From positions 62,001-126,000 of the forward strand of contig NZ_LT840185.1 in the NCBI RefSeq assembly GCF_900177405.1: a stretch of 64,000 bases of DNA, written 5' to 3'. Source of the stretch: Allosphingosinicella indica (GTDB taxonomy: Bacteria > Pseudomonadota > Alphaproteobacteria > Sphingomonadales > Sphingomonadaceae). The notes below the pieces were generated by a model, which did no database searches, was not told the origin of the DNA, and worked only from the letters and a program-made list of their open reading frames with translations. A program made the position numbers and the translations under genes. Shown here piece after piece: positions 24,489 to 32,554 of the stretch. Position 1 is the stretch's first letter; every line of letters begins with the position of its first letter.

Positions 24489-27059
24489 ATGCCGATGACC
24501 AAGACCTTTCTTTTGAGAGCCAGCGCCGCGCTCGCATTTGTAGCTGCGGCGCCGGGCGGTGCGGCATCGGGAGCGCAGCCCGATGCCGCGCCGCTCGAAT
24601 ATGCACTCGGCGCACAGCCCCTCGGAGCCGCGCTCCGCGCGATCGGAAGCCAAGCGGGAGTCACGATCATCGCGCCGGACGAGCTGGTCGCCGGTCGAAA
24701 AGCCCAGACCGTTCGTGGCCGGCTGACGCCGCTCGAGGCGGTGCGCGCAGCGCTCGGCGGAAGCGGGCTGGAGGCGCGCCTGGCTGGCGACGCGATCGCG
24801 ATCGTGGAGATGGCCGGCGCCTCGGACGGCGATCCGATCGTCGTCACCGGCACGAATATCCGCGGCGGCGCGCCGACGTCGCCGATCGTCACCGTGACGC
24901 GCGAGGAGATCGAACGGTCGGGCGCCACGTCGACCGAACAGCTGATGCGGCAGGTGCCGCAGAATTTTGGCGGCGGAGTGAACCAGGAGAATTTCAACGG
25001 CCCCGGAATCGTTGACATCACCTCGCACGGCGCTGGCGTCAACCTGCGCGGTCTCGGACAGCGCGCCACGCTGGTGCTGGTCAATGGCCGCCGTCTCGCG
25101 CCCAGCGGCACGGGCTCGTTCGTCGATATCTCGCTCGTTCCGGTTTCGGCGATTGAGCGCGTCGAAATCCTCACCGACGGCGCATCGGCCATCTACGGCT
25201 CGGACGCGGTCGGCGGGGTAGTGAATTTCATCCTCAAGAGCCGCTTCACCGGAGTGGAAACGCTGGCGCAGATCGGGACGACGACCCAGGGCGGCGGCAA
25301 TCAGCTCCTGCTCGGCGCCAATGCCGGGACCGACTGGTCCGGCGGCCGGGCGCTCCTCTCCTACGAATATCGCGACGACGGGGAAATCCGCGCAGGCGAC
25401 CGCGACTTTCCAATCGGGCAGAATGAGGATCTCTTCCTCTTTCCCAAGGAGCGGCGGCACAGCGTCTACGGCGTGGTCGCGCAGGATCTGAGCGACGCGA
25501 TCTCGCTGGAAGTGACGGGTACGCACTCCGACCGGCGGACCGACCGCGACTATTATACCGGCGGCGGCCTCATCGTCACCAATGTCCAGGCGCGCTCGCG
25601 GGCAACCGGGCTTGCCGGAACGATGACCGCCGACCTCGGGGGCGACTGGCGGCTTCGCGCCGAAGGCAATTATTTCGTCAATGCCACGCGCCAGCGCCAG
25701 GACGAGTCGGCCGGTCAGGGCCTCGTCAACATCTTCGACACGCGAAACGCCATGCTCGAATTCGCGGCGAAGCTCGATGGCTCGCTGCTCGAATTGCCGG
25801 CCGGGCCGCTGCGGGTCGCGCTCGGTGCGCAGCACCGCCGCGAAGAGTATCGCGACTATTTCGAGACCCAGGTGAACGCCCCGACGATCCGCACCGGCGA
25901 CCGGGTCATTCGCGCGCTGTTCGGCGAGCTCAACATCCCGCTGGTGTCGGCGGCAAACCGGATGCCGCTGGTCGAGCGGCTCGTGGTGACGGCAGCGGGC
26001 AGGCTCGAGGATTATGACAGCTACAAGGCAACCTTCGATCCCAAGGTCGGGATCCTGTGGTCGCCGTTGGAGGGACTCGCGTTCCGAAGCTCCTACGACA
26101 CTTCGTTCCGCGCGCCGCTGCTTCCCGAAACCACCGGCTACTACAATGCCTTCCTCTATCCGTCCGGACTGCTGTTCATAAATCCCGCAGAAGCGCCACC
26201 CGGTGTCTCGATGGCCCTCGTCGGCAGCAATCCGGCCATCCAGCCCGAACGATCGCGCAGCTGGACGATCGGCGGCGATTTCAGGCCCCCGGCCGTGCCG
26301 GGTCTGGAACTGACCGCCAATTATTATGCCATCCGCTTCACCAATCGCATCGCCATTCCCGTCCAGTCGGTGGTGGTGATCGGCGATCCCGCCTACGAGC
26401 CGGTGGTGACGCGGTCGCCCGCCGAGGCGCTGGTTCGCGATCTTCTGGCCGGGGCCGGCCAGGTGCTCGACTTCTCGGGACCGAATTTCACGCCGGGCGG
26501 AGCAACCGCAGACCAGGTCATCGCGATCGTCGATGCGCGGTTCAACAATACCGCCGTGTCCAAGACGCGCGGCTTCGACGTCGGCCTGCGCTACGGCTTC
26601 GCGCTCGGGACCGGGCGCATGAGCGTCGATCTCAACGCCAGCCACATCCTCAGCTTCAAGGATCAGCTCACCGCCGCCGCACCCGCGGTCGAAACCGTCG
26701 ACACCCCCTATCGCCCGCTCGACTGGCGGCTGCGTGGCGGGCTGACCTGGGAGGGCGGTCCGTGGACGGCAAGCGCGATCGTCAACTACAGCGGCGCTTA
26801 TAATGACAACCGCCGGGCGGAGCGCGTTCCGGTATCCAGCTACGCCACCGTCGACCTCTTCCTCGGCTACAGCGCTGGGACCGGGGATCCGGAATGGCTG
26901 CGCGGCACGCGCCTGGGGCTCAGCGTGCTCAACGCCTTCGACCGCGACCCGCCGTTCCTCGCGCCCGATCCGGGATCGGTTCGCGGTATCGGCTACGACC
27001 CGGTGAATGCGAGCGCGCGCGGCCGCTCGGTGTCGCTCCAGGTGCGGCGAACATGGTGA
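24489..27059 (+). CDS. TonB-dependent receptor with STN signalling domain, linked to lasso-peptide locus
   Basis: An 856-residue outer-membrane transducer. Signal peptide at 1-28. STN domain at about 33-105 (LEYALGAQPLGAALRAIGSQ ... LTPLEAVRAALGGSGLEARL). Plug at 115-230 with DPIVVTGTNIRGG, LRGLGQRATLVLVNGRRLAP and the IYGSDAVGGVVNFI motif, then the barrel ending VSLQVRRTW. The STN domain pairs with the FecR C-terminus upstream. Its stop overlaps the isopeptidase start by 7 nt. In isopeptidase-type lasso clusters such receptors are thought to import the matured peptide, so that the FecI/FecR relay senses it. Confidence 0.93.
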   Translation: MPMTKTFLLRASAALAFVAAAPGGAASGAQPDAAPLEYALGAQPLGAALRAIGSQAGVTIIAPDELVAGRKAQTVRGRLTPLEAVRAALGGSGLEARLAGDAIAIVEMAGASDGDPIVVTGTNIRGGAPTSPIVTVTREEIERSGATSTEQLMRQVPQNFGGGVNQENFNGPGIVDITSHGAGVNLRGLGQRATLVLVNGRRLAPSGTGSFVDISLVPVSAIERVEILTDGASAIYGSDAVGGVVNFILKSRFTGVETLAQIGTTTQGGGNQLLLGANAGTDWSGGRALLSYEYRDDGEIRAGDRDFPIGQNEDLFLFPKERRHSVYGVVAQDLSDAISLEVTGTHSDRRTDRDYYTGGGLIVTNVQARSRATGLAGTMTADLGGDWRLRAEGNYFVNATRQRQDESAGQGLVNIFDTRNAMLEFAAKLDGSLLELPAGPLRVALGAQHRREEYRDYFETQVNAPTIRTGDRVIRALFGELNIPLVSAANRMPLVERLVVTAAGRLEDYDSYKATFDPKVGILWSPLEGLAFRSSYDTSFRAPLLPETTGYYNAFLYPSGLLFINPAEAPPGVSMALVGSNPAIQPERSRSWTIGGDFRPPAVPGLELTANYYAIRFTNRIAIPVQSVVVIGDPAYEPVVTRSPAEALVRDLLAGAGQVLDFSGPNFTPGGATADQVIAIVDARFNNTAVSKTRGFDVGLRYGFALGTGRMSVDLNASHILSFKDQLTAAAPAVETVDTPYRPLDWRLRGGLTWEGGPWTASAIVNYSGAYNDNRRAERVPVSSYATVDLFLGYSAGTGDPEWLRGTRLGLSVLNAFDRDPPFLAPDPGSVRGIGYDPVNASARGRSVSLQVRRTW

Positions 27060-29068
27060 CGCGGCATCGCTTGCTCGCACTCGCTTTCGCGGCGGCAGCA
27101 AGCGCCGCCCCCGCGGCAGCGCCGACCATTGCCGAGATCGTCGAGGTGGCCGACATCACGGGGCTGGCAGTGTCGCCCGACGGACTGCGCGTCGCCTATC
27201 GCGTGCACCGCGCCGATCTGGCGCGCAACGACTACGCCCTCGAATGGCGGGTTGCCGAAGTGGATGGCGGCGCCGACCGCCGGGTCGGCGGCGGTGGAGC
27301 GCCGGTCTATGTCGATCCCGGCGCGATCGATGCAGCGGCGCCGGTCTGGTCTGCCGATGGCTCCGCACTTTTTCACCGAGTGCTGGCCGATGGTGCCATC
27401 GGTCTGTGGCGCACCGCGGCGGACGGCAGCGCGAGCGCGCCGGTTGCCGTCCACGACGGGAATATCCGGGCTGTCGTCGCAGAGTCCGGCGGCCGAACGC
27501 TGCGATATGCGACGGGTGCGAGCCGCGCCGCCGTGCAGCGCGCCGAGCGGGCCGAATATGACTCCGGCATCCGGATCGACCCTTCCGTCGATCTCATGCA
27601 GGCGCTGACCGGCGGCGGGATGATCGACGGCAGAAAGGCGACCCAGCGGCTGACCGGTGTCTGGTTCGCGCGTAAGGGGCTCCTCGCCGATACGCCGCTC
27701 ACCTGGCGGAGCCTAAATCTCCAGACGCTGGCGGACGCGTCCTCCGAGGCCCCTCCCCTGCCGCCGGTCGTGTCGCCGATCCAGTTCACGCCGCCTCCGC
27801 TCGAGACGCGTAGCACGACCGGGAATTTCGCGCGGGCGATCTGGGACGACGGACGCATGCGGCTGGAAGTCGAGACCGTCGCCGGTGTGCGCCACGAATG
27901 TCCGCAAACGCTTTGCGCCGCCGGCCGGTTCAGTTGGATGGCGTGGCAACCGGGCCGAGACGTGCTGCTCGTCGCGATGCGCGATGGCTTCCGGGACCAG
28001 ACACTCTTTCGCTGGAGTGTCGCCGACGGTGACGTTCGCAGGCTTGCCGGCGGCGACGGTCTGCTCGCCGGCGATCGGGACGGTCAGACGCCGTGCGCCG
28101 CGGCGCCATCGGCGCTGATCTGCGTGGCGAGCAGCCCCATCGCCCCGCCGCGTATCGTCGCGATCGACATCGCCACCGGATCGACGCGCCTCCTCCATGA
28201 TCCCAATGCAGCGCTGCGTGCACGCGATCTCCCGCAGGTCGAACGTCTTGCATGGGCGTCGGCGGGCGGCACTGCCTATGGGCTAATGCTCACGCCGCGC
28301 GGGCCGCCGGTTCCTCGTCCCCTCTTCATCAGCTATTATCGCTGCCAGGGCTATCTGCGGGGCGGCGAAGGCGACGAGTGGCCGTTCGCCGCGCTGATCG
28401 ACGCCGGCTTTGCCGTCGTCTGCATCAACGCGGTCGACCGGCCCGGCAACTCCGATGGCGTCACCAGTTACCGCGACGCGCTCGATGCAATCGAGAAGTT
28501 GGTGGTGCGCGAATCCAAAGCCGGGCGTGTGGATCGCGACCGCGTCGGGATGGGCGGCTTCAGCTTCGGCAGCGAGGTCACCATGTGGGTGGCGCGCAAC
28601 AGCAGTCTGCTCAAGGCACTGTCGCTCGCTTCGACCCAGCCAGAGCCACATTATTATTGGGCGAACGCCATGCGCGGCCGCATGCATCCGGGCGTCCTGC
28701 GCGACTATTGGGGACTGGGCGCTCCCGAGGCGACCCCCGAGCACTGGCGCCTGCTGTCGCCCGCATTAGACGCGGCGCGCATCCGCGCGCCGTTGCTGCT
28801 CCAGCTCCCCGAGCACGAGTTGCGCGGCGCGACCGAGCTGCACGCGCGGCTTTCGAACTTGCCGACACCGGTCGAGATGTACGGCTTTCCCGACGAGGCG
28901 CATTACAAACTGCAGCCACGCCACAAGGCGGCCGCCTATGCCCGCAACCTCGACTGGTTCCGCTTCTGGCTGCAGGGCGTGCGCGACCCCGACCCGCTCA
29001 AGGCAGAGCAATTTGCGCGCTGGGAAGCACTCGCCTCACGCTGGCGCGGCGAGCGCGGCGAGCCATAG
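27053..29068 (+). CDS. lasso peptide isopeptidase (AtxE2-like S9 family)
   Basis: A 671-residue periplasmic serine hydrolase that opens the macrolactam of a lasso peptide. Signal peptide at 1-23. Residues about 30-400 are a beta-propeller (DITGLAVSPDGLRVAYRV at the start). Residues 410-671 are the alpha/beta-hydrolase domain with nucleophile Ser504 in GMGGFSFGSEV and catalytic His617 in GFPDEAHYKL. The expected acid lies around residues 584-591 (QLPEHELR), where I see Glu587 and Glu589 but no Asp. ATG 27053 overlaps the receptor stop; the 3' end overlaps the convergent cyclase gene by 33 bp. General S9 peptidase is the fallback call, but context makes the lasso role strong. Confidence 0.87.
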   Translation: MVTRHRLLALAFAAAASAAPAAAPTIAEIVEVADITGLAVSPDGLRVAYRVHRADLARNDYALEWRVAEVDGGADRRVGGGGAPVYVDPGAIDAAAPVWSADGSALFHRVLADGAIGLWRTAADGSASAPVAVHDGNIRAVVAESGGRTLRYATGASRAAVQRAERAEYDSGIRIDPSVDLMQALTGGGMIDGRKATQRLTGVWFARKGLLADTPLTWRSLNLQTLADASSEAPPLPPVVSPIQFTPPPLETRSTTGNFARAIWDDGRMRLEVETVAGVRHECPQTLCAAGRFSWMAWQPGRDVLLVAMRDGFRDQTLFRWSVADGDVRRLAGGDGLLAGDRDGQTPCAAAPSALICVASSPIAPPRIVAIDIATGSTRLLHDPNAALRARDLPQVERLAWASAGGTAYGLMLTPRGPPVPRPLFISYYRCQGYLRGGEGDEWPFAALIDAGFAVVCINAVDRPGNSDGVTSYRDALDAIEKLVVRESKAGRVDRDRVGMGGFSFGSEVTMWVARNSSLLKALSLASTQPEPHYYWANAMRGRMHPGVLRDYWGLGAPEATPEHWRLLSPALDAARIRAPLLLQLPEHELRGATELHARLSNLPTPVEMYGFPDEAHYKLQPRHKAAAYARNLDWFRFWLQGVRDPDPLKAEQFARWEALASRWRGERGEP

Positions 29069-30751
29069 TTCGAGCGCGGCGATGTGGAGGATCCGCACGT
29101 AAAGCACGTCGCCAGGTTCGCCCTCACGTGCGAGATAGGTCTCGAGCGCGGCCCGGTCGATCAGTCCGCGCTGCGCCAGTTCCCCATCCAGCAAAATCGT
29201 GCGCAGCGCAGGGCGGTCGCGGACGTAGGTCTTGAGGAAGAGGCTTTCGAGCCGCCCCTTGCCGCGCCGATCGCGCACGGCGGGCGGCAGCAGGTCGGCG
29301 AAGGCGTCGCGGGCGACGCTCCGGTCGCGGCCGCCCGCGACCCACATTTCCGCGGGAATGGCTACGCACGTCTCCATGAGCGGCTGGGCGAGCAGGGGAT
29401 GGACTAGGTGCGGGCCTACTTCCTCGAGGCCGCGCTCGAGAAAATGGCGGATGCTGACCAGCGCGGCGACATGCTCGCGCTTGCCCGCCCAGGCATTTCC
29501 GGGCGCGTCTAGCCATGGGTGGGCTTCAGGACGGTCGCCGGCAAACGCGCGCGACAGGAAGGTGCGGTCCTGCTTCCAGGCTCGCCGGCGGCGGAGACCG
29601 CGACGCAGCGCCATCGTCATGACCCGTCCGATAGGACTGCCGGTGATGCGCGACAGGTCGCCGGCGCACCGTGCTGCGGCCGCAAGCCCGCCCGCGCGCC
29701 AGGCGTCGGCGAGCGGCGCGACCGTGGTCGAATGGCAGAAGATATTATCGCCCCCGGCGCCGTCGATCAGCCAGCGCGCACCCCGGGCGACCGCATGATC
29801 CCGGATCGCCGCCTGGAGGGCAAGGATCGCATGATTGGGTGGTGGCCGGAATCCGGCAGGCCCGATATCCGGCAGTCCTGGGGCGGGATCCGGCGCAAGC
29901 AGCTCGTCCAGCGCAAGTCCGAACCGCTGCGCGACGGCGCGCGCATATTCGCGCTCGTCCCCATCGCGCGTGCTGGTGCGATAGTTGAGCGCATGCGGTG
30001 CGGCTCCTGCTGCGCCGAGCGCCGCCGCGACGATCGAGGAATCGAGCCCGCCGGACAATTGCACCCACAGATCCCGCTCGTCGCGAAAGGGAGCGGCGAT
30101 CGCCATCCGGAGCGCGCGGCCGAGCCGCTCGATCGCTTGTTCCCGATCATCGATACGGGCTTCGGGAGCCGCGAAGGTCCACGGGTTCCAGATCATTACG
30201 GGTGGCGCTGCGCCGCGCACCATGGTCCCCGGCACGAGTTCGGACACGCCCGCGCAGCCGGTACGGGCACCGCGAAGATAAGGATGGAGCAGCCAGCTGC
30301 CGATGAAATCGGGATCAGGATGGAGCGCGACCTCCAGCGCCCGCGCCACCGCTATGTCCGAACACCACACTGTCACGTCGCCAAGGCCGAAGCCATAGAC
30401 CGGAACGCCGCCCGACGGATCGCGCAGCACGGCATGCCCTCCGCCATCGGGCATGAAGGCGACATAAGATCCCCAGAAGCGGCGAGTCAGCCGTTCGGCG
30501 GCATTGGCTGCCGCACCCCATTCCGCATCGCCCGGATCGCACGGTCGGCCATCGGTACGGCGCAGCAGCCTCCCGACGACGAGCACACCGTCCCTGCTCG
30601 AAAGCCACGGGCAGTCGCGCGATACGAACAAGGATATTCCAGGCAGCCGTGCTGCCGGCACGAGGCCGCAATCGCGCAGGCGGCGATCGGCGGCGCGTTC
30701 GGCCACGGCATCCTGCGGCCCGAGCATTGCGGCGTAGCGCCAGCCCGTCAT
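29036..30751 (-). CDS. lasso peptide macrolactam synthetase (asparagine-synthetase-like cyclase, C protein)
   Basis: A 571-residue asparagine-synthetase homologue that adenylates the ring Glu side chain of the precursor and closes it onto the core N-terminus. The N-terminal Ntn-like half begins MTGWRYAAM and lacks the Cys2 nucleophile of glutamine-dependent synthetases, consistent with no ammonia transfer. The ATP pyrophosphatase motif SGGLDSS is at residues 233-239, and LIDGAGGDNIFCHS follows at about 350. The start ATG (30751) overlaps the stop of the B gene as ATGA. The long upstream open extension is ignored because it only shadows the B gene. Confidence 0.93.
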   Translation of the reverse strand: MTGWRYAAMLGPQDAVAERAADRRLRDCGLVPAARLPGISLFVSRDCPWLSSRDGVLVVGRLLRRTDGRPCDPGDAEWGAAANAAERLTRRFWGSYVAFMPDGGGHAVLRDPSGGVPVYGFGLGDVTVWCSDIAVARALEVALHPDPDFIGSWLLHPYLRGARTGCAGVSELVPGTMVRGAAPPVMIWNPWTFAAPEARIDDREQAIERLGRALRMAIAAPFRDERDLWVQLSGGLDSSIVAAALGAAGAAPHALNYRTSTRDGDEREYARAVAQRFGLALDELLAPDPAPGLPDIGPAGFRPPPNHAILALQAAIRDHAVARGARWLIDGAGGDNIFCHSTTVAPLADAWRAGGLAAAARCAGDLSRITGSPIGRVMTMALRRGLRRRRAWKQDRTFLSRAFAGDRPEAHPWLDAPGNAWAGKREHVAALVSIRHFLERGLEEVGPHLVHPLLAQPLMETCVAIPAEMWVAGGRDRSVARDAFADLLPPAVRDRRGKGRLESLFLKTYVRDRPALRTILLDGELAQRGLIDRAALETYLAREGEPGDVLYVRILHIAALELWLAALAAPA

Positions 30752-31338
30752 GTCGCGAGTATCGGCGTGAACGGCCGCACATTGTCGAGACTGTCGTTGA
30801 CGACGCGGCTCCCCGCCTGGAGCCAGCAATGCGCGGCGAACGGCGACAGCTTCACGCCGAACACGAGCGCCACGGCGATGCCGCGCCGGGCGAGCCAGCG
30901 CCGCATCGCCAGGGAATCGGCCAGGCAGATCGGCGGGAGCGGGATCAGGCGCCGCACGTCGCGATAGGCTGCGGCCTCGGCTTCCAAACTGCCTCGCTCG
31001 GCGCACACGGCAATCGCGGGTGGCGCGGCCAGCCGCGCGATCGCTCCGAGCCGCAACGCCGTGCGTATTGCGAGCTGGTCGAGAAGCAGCTCGAACATGC
31101 GAGCGCGGCACTGTGCGCCAGCGCCCTCGCCGATTTCGGCTTCGGGCGGCACAATGTCCGGCTGGAGGGACGCGAGCGGTTCGCCGTTGCGTAGATGGCC
31201 TTGATCGCGCAGCGCCCGCGTTAGCGCTTCTTCGCTCATGCCGGGCTCACCGATCGCGACATAGCGATCGGCGGCAAGGTCGAGGACCACTGCCTGCCCA
31301 TCGACGATGGCGAGACCCGTAGGGTGAGGGTATGGCAT
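30748..31338 (-). CDS. lasso peptide leader-binding and maturation protease (fused B1-B2)
   Basis: A 196-residue protein combining both halves of the lasso B function. Residues 1-65 look like a PqqD/RRE leader-recognition domain (GLAIVDGQAVVLDLAADRYV). Residues about 80-196 are the transglutaminase-like B2 protease that removes the leader, with the expected Cys138 (PPICLADSLAMRRWLARRGI), His170 (SPFAAHCWLQAG) and Asp182 (SRVVNDS). Gene order precursor-precursor-B-C on this strand, ATGA coupling to the cyclase and the nearby isopeptidase all support the assignment. Confidence 0.93.
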   Translation of the reverse strand: MPYPHPTGLAIVDGQAVVLDLAADRYVAIGEPGMSEEALTRALRDQGHLRNGEPLASLQPDIVPPEAEIGEGAGAQCRARMFELLLDQLAIRTALRLGAIARLAAPPAIAVCAERGSLEAEAAAYRDVRRLIPLPPICLADSLAMRRWLARRGIAVALVFGVKLSPFAAHCWLQAGSRVVNDSLDNVRPFTPILAT

Positions 31339-31356
31339 GACGGTCAGCGATGGCGT

Positions 31357-31388
31357 GGCGCGCGGGGCGGCGCATCGCCCCGCGCGCC
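31357..31388 (-). terminator. 13-bp perfect hairpin between precursor A1 and the B gene
   Basis: Arms GGCGCGCGGGGCG (31357-31369) and CGCCCCGCGCGCC (31376-31388) with a 6-nt loop start only 6 bases after the precursor stop. There is no T-run. Such stem-loops between lasso precursor and processing genes are known to favour precursor over enzyme expression by protecting the 3' end or attenuating read-through. Confidence 0.75.
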
Positions 31389-31394
31389 GGCTGC

Positions 31395-31520
31395 TCAGTC
31401 GGCCGAAATGCCGCTCTGCGCCTTGAGCCCGGTTTCCTCGAACACGCCGATGGGGCCACCACGCGTGTCGGTGGTGACGACGCCGAGCGGCACGGCGCGG
31501 GCGTTGCTGTTCTTTTTCAT
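31395..31520 (-). CDS. lasso peptide precursor 1
   Basis: A 41-residue precursor starting at ATG 31520 behind AAGGAGA. The leader is residues 1-20 (MKKNSNARAV followed by PLGVVTTDTR) with Thr at position -2, which lasso maturation enzymes require. The 21-residue core is residues 21-41 (bases 31398-31460), beginning GGPIGVFEE and ending SGISAD. Gly1 would be joined to Glu8 (8-residue ring), matching Glu8 of the second precursor; Glu9 would give a 9-residue ring instead. Candidate plugs in the tail are Lys13 and Gln15. A strong hairpin follows the stop. No homologue is known to me. Confidence 0.9.
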   Translation of the reverse strand: MKKNSNARAVPLGVVTTDTRGGPIGVFEETGLKAQSGISAD

Positions 31521-31630
31521 CGCATCTTCTCCTTGCTTGGCACGCCGCATCGATGCGGCGGCTCGAAGAAGGCTAGGTGCGGCATCCGGAAGCACGAAAC
31601 TTATACGGATGATATTTGGCGATTGTTGGA

Positions 31631-31663
31631 GCAGGCGGGACGCGCGCCGCGCGCCCCGCCTGC
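31631..31663 (-). terminator. hairpin after precursor A2
   Basis: GCAGGCGGG (31631-31639) pairs with CCCGCCTGC (31655-31663), extended by a GC-rich inner stem (31641-31644 with 31650-31653). It begins 7 bases after the stop of the upstream precursor and separates it from precursor 1, mirroring the hairpin that separates precursor 1 from the B gene. Confidence 0.7.
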
Positions 31664-31670
31664 CCGTCGC

Positions 31671-31799
31671 TCAGTCGGCGGTCACCCCGGCGCGATACCA
31701 GAGCCCGCTCGCCTCCGGCATCATGCCGCCAGACCCCTTGGTCGCACGGCTGACGGAACCGAGGGCACGGGATGGCGCCGGCCTATACATGATCTTCAT
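31671..31799 (-). CDS. lasso peptide precursor 2
   Basis: A 42-residue precursor starting at ATG 31799 behind AAAGGAGA; ATG 31790 is a second in-frame possibility. The leader is residues 1-21, ending SVSRATK, again with Thr at -2. The core is residues 22-42 (bases 31674-31736), beginning GSGGMMPEASG and ending RAGVTAD. The only acidic residue in the ring window is Glu8, so an 8-residue Gly1-Glu8 macrolactam is predicted. Trp13, Tyr14 and Arg15 just after the ring are likely steric plugs. Both cores are 21 residues and share Gly1, Glu8, Gly11-Leu12, Gly17 and the terminal Ala-Asp, yet differ elsewhere, so they are diverged paralogues. Confidence 0.9.
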   Translation of the reverse strand: MKIMYRPAPSRALGSVSRATKGSGGMMPEASGLWYRAGVTAD

Positions 31800-32058
31800 C
31801 GCATTCTCTCCTTTCGCTGCTTTGGGCAGCAAAACCAGGATGCAAACAAAGATTCGATATACCGAAATAATTTTGCATCGATATGCAGATAATATGACTG
31901 CCAGCCTACACACCGGTTCATATGTCGAGTGCCGCGAACTGGACCACTTCACAATCTAGTTTAAATATCGACCGTGCAAGGCAATTAAGGCGAGAGGTCC
32001 TTTGCCCAAACGCTCTCGCCGGACCTTGAGACATCGCGTGAGGGGAGATTAAGCAAAC
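31800..32058. other. divergent control region of the lasso operon and a nuclease-like gene
   Basis: This 259-bp stretch should hold the promoter of the leftward lasso precursor operon and that of the rightward gene at 32059. The part at 31830-31970 is AT-rich. On the right, GGCGAGAG (31989-31996) pairs perfectly with CTCTCGCC (32013-32020), while AGGTCC (31995-32000) can instead pair with GGACCT (32021-32026); the two pairings compete or form a pseudoknot. I could not assign clear -35/-10 boxes. Confidence 0.5.
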
Positions 32059-32472
32059 ATGTTCGCCGAAGTAATCGCCGCCGGGCTCGCCTTTGCTTGC
32101 ACGCCGACGCATGTGTGGGACGGCGACGGTCCGATATGGTGCGCGGAAGGTCCGAAGATCCGACTGTCGGGCATCGCCGCGCGCGAAATGGACGGCAGCT
32201 GCAAGAAAGGACATCCCTGCCCTGCCGCCGACCCGATCCGCGCGCGCGACTATCTCGTCCGCCTCATCGGAAAGCCGGTCGGCCGCGCGCCGACGGGCCA
32301 TATTCTCGTCTCCGGCGAGACGCTCGTCTGCCGCTCGGCAGGATCGGGCAAGGGCGATAGAACGGCCGCATGGTGCTCCAATTCCACGGCCGGCGACCTC
32401 AGCACGGCGATGGCACGCTCAGGGTTCGCGGCTCGGTGGGATCGGTACTGGACTGGGCGAGGGTCGCAATGA
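32059..32472 (+). CDS. thermonuclease (SNase-fold)-like exported or soluble protein
   Basis: A 137-residue protein whose first half reads like a staphylococcal-nuclease OB-fold (THVWDGDGPIWC, then KIRLSGIAAREM). Active-site residues of true SNases are only partly recognisable: the Asp in DGDG and the Arg of KIRLSGI are present, but I cannot place the second catalytic Arg with confidence. The N-terminus is weakly hydrophobic (MFAEVIAAGLAFAC) and could be a short signal. Cysteines are frequent (C14, C28, and others). ATG 32059 follows GAGGGGAG. Probable small sphingomonad nuclease-like protein; activity uncertain. Confidence 0.6.
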   Translation: MFAEVIAAGLAFACTPTHVWDGDGPIWCAEGPKIRLSGIAAREMDGSCKKGHPCPAADPIRARDYLVRLIGKPVGRAPTGHILVSGETLVCRSAGSGKGDRTAAWCSNSTAGDLSTAMARSGFAARWDRYWTGRGSQ

Positions 32473-32554
32473 TCGGCGGTCGAGCTGCCCGGCGGGCATT
32501 TTCGTCTGCCGCCCGGTGTTGCGACGCTGCCTGGCCGCATAGTGTGGTTCGACG

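Noticed and set aside
24441-27101. An 886-codon open frame on the - strand
   Set aside because: Antisense to the STN-TonB receptor, whose motifs are unmistakable; the reverse frame shows no domain.
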